NCBI RefSeq assembly: GCF_035046485.1
Contig: NC_085138.1
Location: 18,171,440-18,235,439, forward strand
DNA: 64,000 nt
Direction: 5' to 3'
Origin: Aedes albopictus
Taxonomy: Eukaryota > Arthropoda > Insecta > Diptera > Culicidae
Below are positions 33,003-43,400 of the stretch, piece after piece. The position numbers were made by a program, and so were the translations under genes. Numbering within the stretch: position 1 is the stretch's first letter; each line of letters opens with the position of its first letter. The notes below the pieces were generated by a model. It was given only the letters and a program-made list of their open reading frames with translations, made no database searches and was not told the origin of the DNA.

Positions 33003-33758
33003 CCACCGTTTCAAATGTTCTGGCAATAATGTCCATGTCGTCCGTAAAGTACACAAATTGTCCGGATTTTGTAAAAATCGTTCCCCGGCTGTTTGAGCCC
33101 GGCTCGTCGCATCACACTTTCCAGAGCGATGTTGAAGAGTAGGCATGAGAGTCCATCACCTTGTCGCAGTCCCCGGCGAGATTCTAGTGAACTGGATAGT
33201 TCACCCGAAACCCTTACGCAGTTTTGTACACCGTCCATCGTTGCTTTAATCAGTCTAGTCAGCATGCCAGGAAAGCCGTTTTCGTCCATTATTCTCCATA
33301 GCTCTGTGCGATCGATATTGTCGTACGCCGCTTTGAAGTCGATGAATAGGTAACGCGTTGGGACCTAATATTCACGGCATTTCTGGAGGATTTGCTGTAC
33401 GTTGAAGATTTGATCCGTTGTCGACCGTCCATCGATGAAGCTGGCTTGATAACTTCTCACGAACTCATTCGTTTCAAGTGACAGACGACGGAAGATGATT
33501 CTGGGATAGCAGTTTGTAGGCAGAATTCAAAATGATGAAGTTCTCACATACCAAATTCTTGTGGATGGGGCAGATTCCTTCCACTCCTTCGGTAGCTGTT
33601 TGGTTTCACAAATCCTGACTATCAACCGGTACAAACAGGTGGCCAACTTTTTTGGGTCCATTTCGATGAGTTCAGCTGCGATAACATCCTTATCAGCTGC
33701 CTTGTTGATTTTGAGCTGGTGGATGGCATCCTTAACTTCACTCAGCCAGTGTGGGAGT

Positions 33759-34251
33759 GGTTCCGGGTCATTTGGCCGAACGCCATTTGGCCGAATGCCG
33801 TTTGGCCGAACGCCATTTGGCCGAAAAGGTCATTTGGCCGAAAGCCGATTGGCCGAATGCCGTTTGGCCGAAAAATGAATGATGAACTTAAGTGATCATG
33901 ACACTGTACCCCGTATAAGAATTACTTGAAAGAACAGCCTATGATTCGAAGAAGGAAAAATCTTTGATAAAATATATGCAGTTTCAACGTCAGCCTATCC
34001 CTGAATATCAAAACTAGAAAGAATAGCCTATGATTGAAAGAAGGTAATATTTCTGATGATTATATTGAAATGTCAAAAACTTCCTCAGAATTCTTTTGAT
34101 CATAATTCGGCCAAACGGCATTCGGCCAAACGACCCTTTCGGCCAGATGGCATTCGGCCAAACGACCCTTTCGGCCAGATGGCATTCGGCCAAATGGCGT
34201 TCGGCCAAACGACATTCGGCCAAACGGCATTCGGCCAAATGGCCGGACACC
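33759..34251. mobile_element. Foldback MITE built of TTTGGCCGAA repeats
   Basis: A 493-bp insertion flanked by TGTGGGAGT (33750-33758, 34252-34260). Each end is a cluster of seven or more TTTGGCCGAAYGCC-type repeats, inverted between the two ends. The tips are GGTTCCGG/GGTGTCCGG. The 200-bp middle is AT-rich. A 9-bp duplication would fit a Mutator-like or Foldback-type mobiliser, but superfamily is not decided. The repetitive peptide frames over it are by-products. Confidence 0.8.
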
Positions 34252-34616
34252 TGTGGGAGTTGGCTCATTTCCGTCCTCTGCTGCATTGGCGTTGTCGTTC
34301 TTTCCGTTGTCGTGATCTCCCGTGCTTACGTCATCCACGCCATTCAGGTGCTCGTCGGAGTGTTGCTTTCAGCTTTGATCACCGCACGCCCGTCCGTCAA
34401 GCAATCTCCGTCCTTAACCTTGCATATTACGTCTCGTGAAATGAAGCCGTTGCGGAATACGTTGAGCTTTTCGTAGAACTTCCGTGTTTCATTTTCCCCC
34501 GAAAGAGGCGGGTCTGCTATTTGCACTTCGGTTTGTAATGTTCCACGTTCTGCCGGGTTCCTTGCTGCAGCATTACCGCCCGTGCTGCGTTCTTCTTCTC
34601 TAAAATCACTCTGCAC

Positions 34617-35807
34617 TAGGCCTGTCCACCTTTTCAAAAATGTTCTCTGATTCTCAAGTCCACCCCCATATTTTGATTGGCATCCTAAAAGAAGTAACTG
34701 GTCAAAATTTCAGCCAAATCCATTGAAATTAAGAGGTGCATCAAATCAATTTTGCGTTTTTCGACTATTTTTGAACTTCAAAAAATCATAACTACACTAA
34801 AACTTGTCAAAACTTAATTCTTTCGGCAGAAATTGAAAGCTATACTTGTTTGCTACAACTTCTCCGAACAACGTGTGCCAATAAAATTGAAGGAAACATA
34901 TGTAATTATCCCATTTGTGATAAGAAAAACCTTAAAAAGTTGATTTTTTGATAGATTTTGTTCCGGAACACCCCAATATACGTAATAAGTTTGATATTTT
35001 AAAACGGCATCATATTTTCTAATGTTTTTTGGTTATTTGCTTCTTTGACACCAATGCTGTAGGAGGTGAGCAAAAAATATTAAAATTCGGGAAAGCCAAA
35101 TGTGGCCTAAAAACTAGCTTTTTGGAGGCAATCACGCTGTGGCGCGAAATTGTACTGAATGTAGTAGCTTAGCTTCTTTGTAGTTTGCCTTGGCTACCCC
35201 CTACAACGGGTGATAACAAACAAGTGTGATGACAGTAGTTGGCTATCATATCAGTGCTGACGCGATGCCACTTTTTGCGCGCCAAAGCGTGATTGCACCC
35301 GAAAAGCTAGTTTTTAGGTGACATTTGGCTTTCACGAATTTTTGTAATTTTTGCTCAACTCCTACAGCATTGGTGTCAAAGAAGCAAATAACCAAAAAAC
35401 ATTGGAGAATATGATGCCGTTTTAAAAAATCCAACTTATTACGTATATTAGGGTGTTCCAGAACGAAATCTATCAAAAAATCAACTTTTTAAGGTTTTTC
35501 TGATCACAAATGGGATAATTACACATGTTTCCTTCAATTTTATTGGCACACGTTGTTCGGAGAAGTTGTAGCAAACAAGTATAGCTTTCAATTTCTGCCG
35601 AAAGAATTAAGTTTTGACAAGTTTTAGTGTGGTTGTGATTTTTTGAAGTTCAAAAATAGTCGAAATACACAACATTGATTTGATGCACCTCTTAATTTCA
35701 ATGGATTTGGCTGAAATTTTGACCAGTTACTTCTTTGAGGATACCAATCAAAATATGGGGGTGGACTTGAGAATCAGAGAATATTTTTGAAAAGGTGGAC
35801 AGGCCTA
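34617..35807. mobile_element. hAT-type foldback MITE (1.19 kb)
   Basis: The ends TAGGCCTGTCCACCTTTTCA face inward. Arms of about 530 bp are highly similar (for example GTCCACCCCCATATTTTGAT in both), with a roughly 130-bp spacer. The duplication CTCTGCAC flanks it and fits the hAT preference nTnnnnAn. A 10-bp reading (ACTCTGCACT with AGGCCT ends) is equally possible from sequence alone. It interrupts the second LINE family between endonuclease and linker. Confidence 0.8.
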
Positions 35808-36400
35808 CTCTGCACTCCTCGTTGAACCATTCGTTTCGTCAACTTCTTTCCATGCGTTGACCGTGCTCTCGGCTGCGTCGGAGAAGTGCCGTCCATCAAT
35901 CAGAACGTGATCGATTTGCCATTCCGTCTGCTGTGGTGATCTCCAGGTGTAACGATAAGGAAGGCTGTGTTGGAAAAAGATATTAAGTATGGGCATGTTT
36001 TGGATTCGATCAATGAGTTGTAGGCCTCTAAATGTCGCCCATCACAATAAAAGCTGTTTCCAGCTCATGTGTGTTGCTGCAACTCTGGTAGATGATATGA
36101 TTATCTCTAAACGTTCGTACCATGGATCCTGCCTAACACACTTCCTGCAGCGGTACGATGCCGAACCCACGGTCCTTCAGTAGATCGGCGAGTATGCGGG
36201 TGCTCCCAATGAAGTTGAGAGATCGGCAGTTCCACGTTCCGAGTTTCCAATCGCAAGTCCTTTTTGCTCGCTGAGTCATTTCGGTTGGTCTCGGTCTGGA
36301 GAACAGACGCTCAGGTTTGTAGAAGCAAACTCCCCCTTTCCCTGCCAACCTACGGCGAAAGTTCTCACCGGTATTGGTTACCCGATCTTCCTTAAGGTTG

Positions 36401-37919
36401 CTGCAGCCCGGCTAGTGCAGCTAGCAGTGAATCAAAATTCAATCATCGTGCGACAATAACGACAATGTCGCAACCTGAATTTGTTACGACATTCTACCTA
36501 ATGCGACATAGGTTTGTACCAACTTGAACAGAATAGGACAAACATCGTACACCACGAGTTTAGAGATTTTTTAGCTTTGCATTGTGATTTTCGAGCGGTA
36601 ACTTCGAGTCGGTAAACACTGCAACGCTGCTGAAGATGTAAAATCAAAAAGTTTCGATTTTGGGTTAGTAATAATTGATTATTGACGAGTTGAAAAGTAC
36701 GCAACAAATTCAGCTTCCGATTTGTCTGCAACAAAAAAAAAATTCAAGATCATGTCATCTGTTACCAGTTGGGATAAAGAGTAATCGCCGCGTCTTCTTT
36801 GTTGCTTGTTTTGTGCCTCTTTTGTCTGACAATTTTCTTCACTGGCAGCTAGTGATCTTGTAGCTTCTTCACTGTCTCAGGGTCAGAAAACACTTGAGTA
36901 CCGAATTGCAACACAAACCCGCTTTATTTTCTTACTTTGGCACACACAGATATTTTTATTCCTCCCACTTCCTTACTGTCTATCTCCTACCTTATCTATC
37001 ACTTTATTGTTCTCTTAAACGATCGGCGGGGCCTCTTCTTCGTTCCGCAACCACTCCTTTACACCTTCCTTCGTCGTCGCTGGTTCGCTCCTCTCGACCG
37101 GCGACGCTACGTCGGCTTCAGTTCCTCCTCTCTCGCTTGATTCCCTTTCGTTAGCTTTACGGTGCTGAACGTTCGCGGTCGTTGGCTTGGCGGGGCCGCG
37201 TAGCTCCGGGAAAAATGGTGGCACTCACAGTTATTAACGGTACTGTGGTGGGCGATTCCTCTGAGGGTTCCCAGCCTATTTCTGCAGTCTCGGGTGTCGA
37301 CTAGAGAACTGCGGTAGGCTTGAAGGCGGTAGGACCATTCAATGTCTTAGAGTACTGGTCTGGGGAGTTCTTACCTGGATTTTTCTTAATTTCGGCTCCT
37401 TACTCTATCCTTCACTCAAAACTTATTGTATTAAACTCCTTCCGACTTCGACTTCTTTAAACTTTCATTAATTTTCGAATAACTTCTTGAAACTCGTCTA
37501 TACTCTTCGAGCTTTGGCTTGCAAATGATTTAGAGCAATGGCGCTTTACCATCCAAAACTCCCCGACCAAAGGATTCTCGCTTACATGAAATTCACCCCA
37601 TTATGGCTCCTTTTACGCCACCCCTTATGGCCGCCTTATCCTTGCTTTCGAAGCCTAGTGATGAGTAGCGGAACTATGTGATGTGGCTGTTTGTTGTTCG
37701 GTGGGTGGTATTGTGTGATGCTCAGCGGCTGATCAAACATCTTCTTGGTATTTTTTTTCAACATTTGAAACGAGACACTACACCGCGAAAATCTCTTAAA
37801 TGTGTCTCGGACAGACAGACACACCACTGATTACAATCTCAATGGGGTCCAGCCTTTACCATGCCAGCCGTTTTTCACTCATTCTTCTTGATAAAAACGA
37901 TAGAGAGCGGGAGGTTCTC
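36401..37919. other. Unassigned, partly pyrimidine-rich
   Basis: Includes a TGCGACA...TGTCGCA near-palindrome (about 36450) and a long C/T-rich tract (36960-37150). Frames are short and low-complexity. It could hold an old LTR or UTR of a retroelement, but no motif proves it. Confidence 0.4.
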
Positions 37920-38400
37920 TTCCTCGTGTTTGTTTAAGGTAGTAAAAAGGGCTTCAGGGGAGTTTTTGGGAGTTTTGGAGAATCTCAGGCAGGTAGCATG
38001 GGGACCGTTGGAGTTTTCGATGGTATTTAAGGAAGTTTTAGGGGGTTTTCTAAGGCGTTAGCGTTTTGGGTTTTTTTTGGAGGGTCTCAGGTACGTTACA
38101 TATGGTACAAGGGGGTTTAAGTACAGACAAACAGACGTAACACCTAGAACAGTTTTCGTGAAAATCCATCGCCTATTTCACACTATCACGAAACACTGCG
38201 TTGTACAACAACGTCAACAGAACGATGCGCGTGCCTCTAGTTGAGAAATCCACAACTATGAGGATTTAAAATGATCGTTAATAGTTACATGGGATCTGAG
38301 GAGGTTTTCGAAGGTATTTTAGGAAGTTTCAGAGGATTTTCAACGAGTTTTCGCATGGTGTTACAGAGGACGTTGATGAGGCATTTCTCAACCCTGAACC
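37920..38400 (+). repeat. Degenerate G-rich tandem repeat, interrupted
   Basis: Diverged words of the type GGGGTTTTCGAAGGT and TTTTAGGAAGTTTCAGAGG repeat at 37930-38120 and 38285-38375. An unrelated piece starting ACAGACAAACAGACGTAAC (38123) is inserted between them. The same theme resumes at 39285-39425. Non-coding. Confidence 0.55.
38123..38143 (+). repeat. Shared element terminus
   Basis: A 21-bp word beginning ACAGACAAACAGACGTAAC is identical to 24492-24512. It marks the left end of a fragment (to about 38280) whose right end is not recognisable. Confidence 0.6.
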
Positions 38401-39284
38401 CCTCCCCTGAACACAACCAAATTTCATTTAGGTAACGTTACCCTTAGGGGACCTGAATAGATTTTACCCAAATGGATTTCACTTAAATGAAGGTTTGAGT
38501 GTACCATAAACGTCATTTCTCGCAAAAGTCCGAAACTCACGAGCACAAAATGTTGGATAGTCGACCCTTACTTAATTCTTTGGAGCCGAAGGGATCATAT
38601 ATGACTCCAACATGGATACGGCTGTATAAATTCACACATTCGGTAGAACAGAATATTATCTTCGGCAAAGTTGTAGCAAATTGAGTGATTGAGTCCTTTA
38701 TTAAGGAAAAATGAAAATATTTGTATTAGAGACTTTACTGAACATCCTGAACACCATGAAGTTTTGCGAAACGAAATAATTGACATAGGGTAATTCGCTA
38801 ATTGTTGAACACTACCCAAATGTTGAACAGTTTCTGAATACATTATTATAAATCTTACTAAAGTAATTTTCATCCAACGTAAACGTATGATGTAGATGCA
38901 TATACATGTGGGTCACGATATTGCTCTAATTAAGATACAAAATTATACATATTTTTCATCAAAAAAATTGATTGAAAATTTTGTACCGCTGATGACACGA
39001 AAACTGCATAATTCTTAAGATTAATTTTAAGAAATTGCTGTTACGAACTAAGCTTTGCGGGCAAATCGACCACAAATATCAAAGGCACACCATAGTGACA
39101 AGAACTGGAAGGATGTCACTAACAGTTTAACATTGTTTAAAATTACATTTTCATTGTAATTTAATTTGAAAAAAATATTTTTCTTATCACACTATCATTA
39201 TGCATCCATGATCCAATTGTTGAACACTGGCATAACCTACGATGTTAGCATGACTGCTAGATTTTTTTTTTCGGTTTACCTTAC
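38401..39284. other. AT-rich, no gene seen
   Basis: Contains CTTCGGCAAAGTTGTAGC at about 38661, a word also present in the arms of the 6.5-kb foldback, and TTGTTGAACACT words at about 38803 and 39217. No TIR pair or coding frame is supported. Confidence 0.4.
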
Positions 39285-39429
39285 CGTACATTTCGTGAGG
39301 TTTCAAAGGCGTTCCAGGGATGTTCTAGGGGTGTTCCAGTGGGCTTCAGAAAGATTCCAGTGGTTTTCAATGGGTTTCAAGGGCGTTTCAGAGGTGTTCA
39401 AGAGAAATTCAGAGTGTTAGGGGGTCCCA
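39285..39429 (+). repeat. Degenerate G-rich repeat at satellite border
   Basis: Diverged GTTTCAAGGGCGTTTCAGAG-type repeats that stop abruptly where the satellite starts at 39430. Confidence 0.6.
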
Positions 39430-39632
39430 GGCAGTGGTGTCATCGTGGTTACTCCAAGTTACTCACTGAGTAACCAGCTCTTCAGTTCAAAAAAAATTTT
39501 TTTTTTTCAGGATGCAAAATATAATAAAATACCAATTTTGGTTATTTTGGGTGCACACTGTCAACGCCCTGACCACATCAGTTTTAGTGAATATGGATTT
39601 TTAAACAATTCGACATTCTGAACCGCCCCCTC

Positions 39633-39756
39633 AGGAAGCGAAATATTATAAAATGCCAATTTTGGTTATTTTGGGTGCACACTGTCAACGCCCTGACCAC
39701 ATCAGTTTTAGTGAATATGGATTTTTAAACAATTCGACATTCTGAACCGCCCCCTC
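39633..39756 (+). repeat. Representative 124-bp satellite unit
   Basis: Starts AGGAAGCGAAATATTATAAA and ends CCGCCCCCTC. Variants differ mainly at GGGTGCACACTGTCAAC (type a), GGGTGCACACTGTTAAC (type b) and GAGTGTTCACTGTTAAC (type c). A rare ACTATTAAC form occurs near 50573 and 63269. Confidence 0.95.
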
Positions 39757-40376
39757 AGGAAGCGAAATATTATAAAATGCCAATTTTGGTTATTTTGGGT
39801 GCACACTGTCAACGCCCTGACCACATCAGTTTTAGTGAATATGGATTTTTAAACAATTCGACATTCTGAACCGCCCCCTCAGGAAGCGAAATATTATAAA
39901 ATGCCAATTTTGGTTATTTTGGGTGCACACTGTCAACGCCCTGACCACATCAGTTTTAGTGAATATGGATTTTTAAACAATTCGACATTCTGAACCGCCC
40001 CCTCAGGAAGCGAAATATTATAAAATGCCAATTTTGGTTATTTTGGGTGCACACTGTCAACGCCCTGACCACATCAGTTTTAGTGAATATGGATTTTTAA
40101 ACAATTCGACATTCTGAACCGCCCCCTCAGGAAGCGAAATATTATAAAATGCCAATTTTGGTTATTTTGGGTGCACACTGTTAACGCCCTGACCACATCA
40201 GTTTTAGTGAATATGGATTTTTAAACAATTCGACATTCTGAACCGCCCCCTCAGGAAGCGAAATATTATAAAATGCCAATTTTGGTTATTTTGGGTGCAC
40301 ACTGTCAACGCCCTGACCACATCAGTTTTAGTGAATATGGATTTTTAAACAATTTGACATTCTGGACCTCCCCCTC

Positions 40377-40456
40377 GGGCAGTGGTGTCATCGTGGTTAC
40401 TCCAAGTTACTCACTGAGTAACCAGCTCTTCAGTTCAAAAAAAAATTTTTTTTTTC
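40377..40456 (+). repeat. 80-bp module of the long satellite unit
   Basis: Starts GGGCAGTGGTGTCATCGTGG and ends with an A9T10 (or A8T11) tract and C. It contains the perfect palindrome GTTACTCA-C-TGAGTAAC (40406-40422). Linked changes flank it on both sides (AATTTGACATTCTGGACCTC before, AGGATGCAAAATATAATAAA after). It recurs at each long unit, and it also forms the left edge of the whole array. Confidence 0.93.
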
Positions 40457-43400
40457 AGGATGCAAAATATAATAAAATACCAATTTTGGTTATTTTGGGT
40501 GCACACTGTCAACGCCCTGACCACATCAGTTTTAGTGAATATGGATTTTTAAACAATTCGACATTCTGAACCGCCCCCTCAGGAAGCGAAATATTATAAA
40601 ATGCCAATTTTGGTTATTTTGAGTGTTCACTGTTAACGCCCTGACCACATCAGTTTTAGTGAATATGGATTTTTAAACAATTCGACATTCTGAACCGCCC
40701 CCTCAGGAAGCGAAATATTATAAAATGCCAATTTTGGTTATTTTGGGTGCACACTGTCAACGCCCTGACCACATCAGTTTTAGTGAATATGGATTTTTAA
40801 ACAATTCGACATTCTGAACCGCCCCCTCAGGAAGCGAAATATTATAAAATGCCAATTTTGGTTATTTTGGGTGCACACTGTCAACGCCCTGACCACATCA
40901 GTTTTAGTGAATATGGATTTTTAAACAATTCGACATTCTGAACCGCCCCCTCAGGAAGCGAAATATTATAAAATGCCAATTTTGGTTATTTTGGGTGCAC
41001 ACTGTTAACGCCCTGACCACATCAGTTTTAGTGAATATGGATTTTTAAACAATTCGACATTCTGAACCGCCCCCTCAGGAAGCGAAATATTATAAAATGC
41101 CAATTTTGGTTATTTTGGGTGCACACTGTCAACGCCCTGACCACATCAGTTTTAGTGAATATGGATTTTTAAACAATTCGACATTCTGAACCGCCCCCTC
41201 AGGAAGCGAAATATTATAAAATGCCAATTTTGGTTATTTTGGGTGCACACTGTTAACGCCCTGACCACATCAGTTTTAGTGAATATGGATTTTTAAACAA
41301 TTCGACATTCTGAACCGCCCCCTCAGGAAGCGAAATATTATAAAATGCCAATTTTGGTTATTTTGGGTGCACACTGTCAACGCCCTGACCACATCAGTTT
41401 TAGTGAATATGGATTTTTAAACAATTCGACATTCTGAACCGCCCCCTCAGGAAGCGAAATATTATAAAATGCCAATTTTGGTTATTTTGGGTGCACACTG
41501 TCAACGCCCTGACCACATCAGTTTTAGTGAATATGGATTTTTAAACAATTCGACATTCTGAACCGCCCCCTCAGGAAGCGAAATATTATAAAATGCCAAT
41601 TTTGGTTATTTTGGGTGCACACTGTCAACGCCCTGACCACATCAGTTTTAGTGAATATGGATTTTTAAACAATTCGACATTCTGAACCGCCCCCTCAGGA
41701 AGCGAAATATTATAAAATGCCAATTTTGGTTATTTTGGGTGCACACTGTCAACGCCCTGACCACATCAGTTTTAGTGAATATGGATTTTTAAACAATTCG
41801 ACATTCTGAACCGCCCCCTCAGGAAGCGAAATATTATAAAATGCCAATTTTGGTTATTTTGGGTGCACACTGTCAACGCCCTGACCACATCAGTTTTAGT
41901 GAATATGGATTTTTAAACAATTCGACATTCTGAACCGCCCCCTCAGGAAGCGAAATATTATAAAATGCCAATTTTGGTTATTTTGGGTGCACACTGTTAA
42001 CGCCCTGACCACATCAGTTTTAGTGAATATGGATTTTTAAACAATTCGACATTCTGAACCGCCCCCTCAGGAAGCGAAATATTATAAAATGCCAATTTTG
42101 GTTATTTTGGGTGCACACTGTCAACGCCCTGACCACATCAGTTTTAGTGAATATGGATTTTTAAACAATTTGACATTCTGGACCTCCCCCTCGGGCAGTG
42201 GTGTCATCGTGGTTACTCCAAGTTACTCACTGAGTAACCAGCTCTTCAGTTCAAAAAAAAATTTTTTTTTTCAGGATGCAAAATATAATAAAATACCAAT
42301 TTTGGTTATTTTGGGTGCACACTGTCAACGCCCTGACCACATCAGTTTTAGTGAATATGGATTTTTAAACAATTCGACATTCTGAACCGCCCCCTCAGGA
42401 AGCGAAATATTATAAAATGCCAATTTTGGTTATTTTGAGTGTTCACTGTTAACGCCCTGACCACATCAGTTTTAGTGAATATGGATTTTTAAACAATTCG
42501 ACATTCTGAACCGCCCCCTCAGGAAGCGAAATATTATAAAATGCCAATTTTGGTTATTTTGGGTGCACACTGTCAACGCCCTGACCACATCAGTTTTAGT
42601 GAATATGGATTTTTAAACAATTCGACATTCTGAACCGCCCCCTCAGGAAGCGAAATATTATAAAATGCCAATTTTGGTTATTTTGGGTGCACACTGTCAA
42701 CGCCCTGACCACATCAGTTTTAGTGAATATGGATTTTTAAACAATTCGACATTCTGAACCGCCCCCTCAGGAAGCGAAATATTATAAAATGCCAATTTTG
42801 GTTATTTTGGGTGCACACTGTTAACGCCCTGACCACATCAGTTTTAGTGAATATGGATTTTTAAACAATTCGACATTCTGAACCGCCCCCTCAGGAAGCG
42901 AAATATTATAAAATGCCAATTTTGGTTATTTTGGGTGCACACTGTCAACGCCCTGACCACATCAGTTTTAGTGAATATGGATTTTTAAACAATTCGACAT
43001 TCTGAACCGCCCCCTCAGGAAGCGAAATATTATAAAATGCCAATTTTGGTTATTTTGGGTGCACACTGTTAACGCCCTGACCACATCAGTTTTAGTGAAT
43101 ATGGATTTTTAAACAATTCGACATTCTGAACCGCCCCCTCAGGAAGCGAAATATTATAAAATGCCAATTTTGGTTATTTTGGGTGCACACTGTCAACGCC
43201 CTGACCACATCAGTTTTAGTGAATATGGATTTTTAAACAATTCGACATTCTGAACCGCCCCCTCAGGAAGCGAAATATTATAAAATGCCAATTTTGGTTA
43301 TTTTGGGTGCACACTGTTAACGCCCTGACCACATCAGTTTTAGTGAATATGGATTTTTAAACAATTCGACATTCTGAACCGCCCCCTCAGGAAGCGAAAT

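Larger units (their letters stand above)
32220..36400 (-). pseudogene. Second LINE family (RTE/CR1-like), endonuclease to C-terminus, broken
   Basis: Minus-strand ORF2 remains in order: endonuclease start KLGTWNCRSLNFIGSTRILA and PLQEVC (36260-36140); QIDHVLIDGRHFSD (about 35900), after which the catalytic SDH is lost; linker (34637-34344); ALK/INKAAG-like fingers (about 33720-33650); motif A FIDFKAAYDNIDRTELW (33345-33290); motif B RGLRQGDGLSCLLFNIALE (33180-33120); motif C FTDDMDII (33045-33020) with both Asp residues kept; EELVYLGFLL (32680); and a GRIRSAGHVATMRDNNPAK C-terminus (32320-32270). Motifs B and C are in different frames, so it is dead. It differs from copies A/B, so it is a second family. 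Three elements interrupt it: 32764-33002, 33759-34251 and 34617-35807. Confidence 0.82.

Noticed and set aside
33780..34230. Repetitive peptide frames (FGRTPFGRM type)
   Set aside because: Translation of the TTTGGCCGAA repeats of a foldback MITE.
38990..39012. CTGATGACACGAAAA resembling a hammerhead core
   Set aside because: No helix II can form between the two boxes and no helix III partner is found.
38800..39245. TTGTTGAACACT words as a TIR pair
   Set aside because: They lie in the same orientation with no inverted partner or target duplication.
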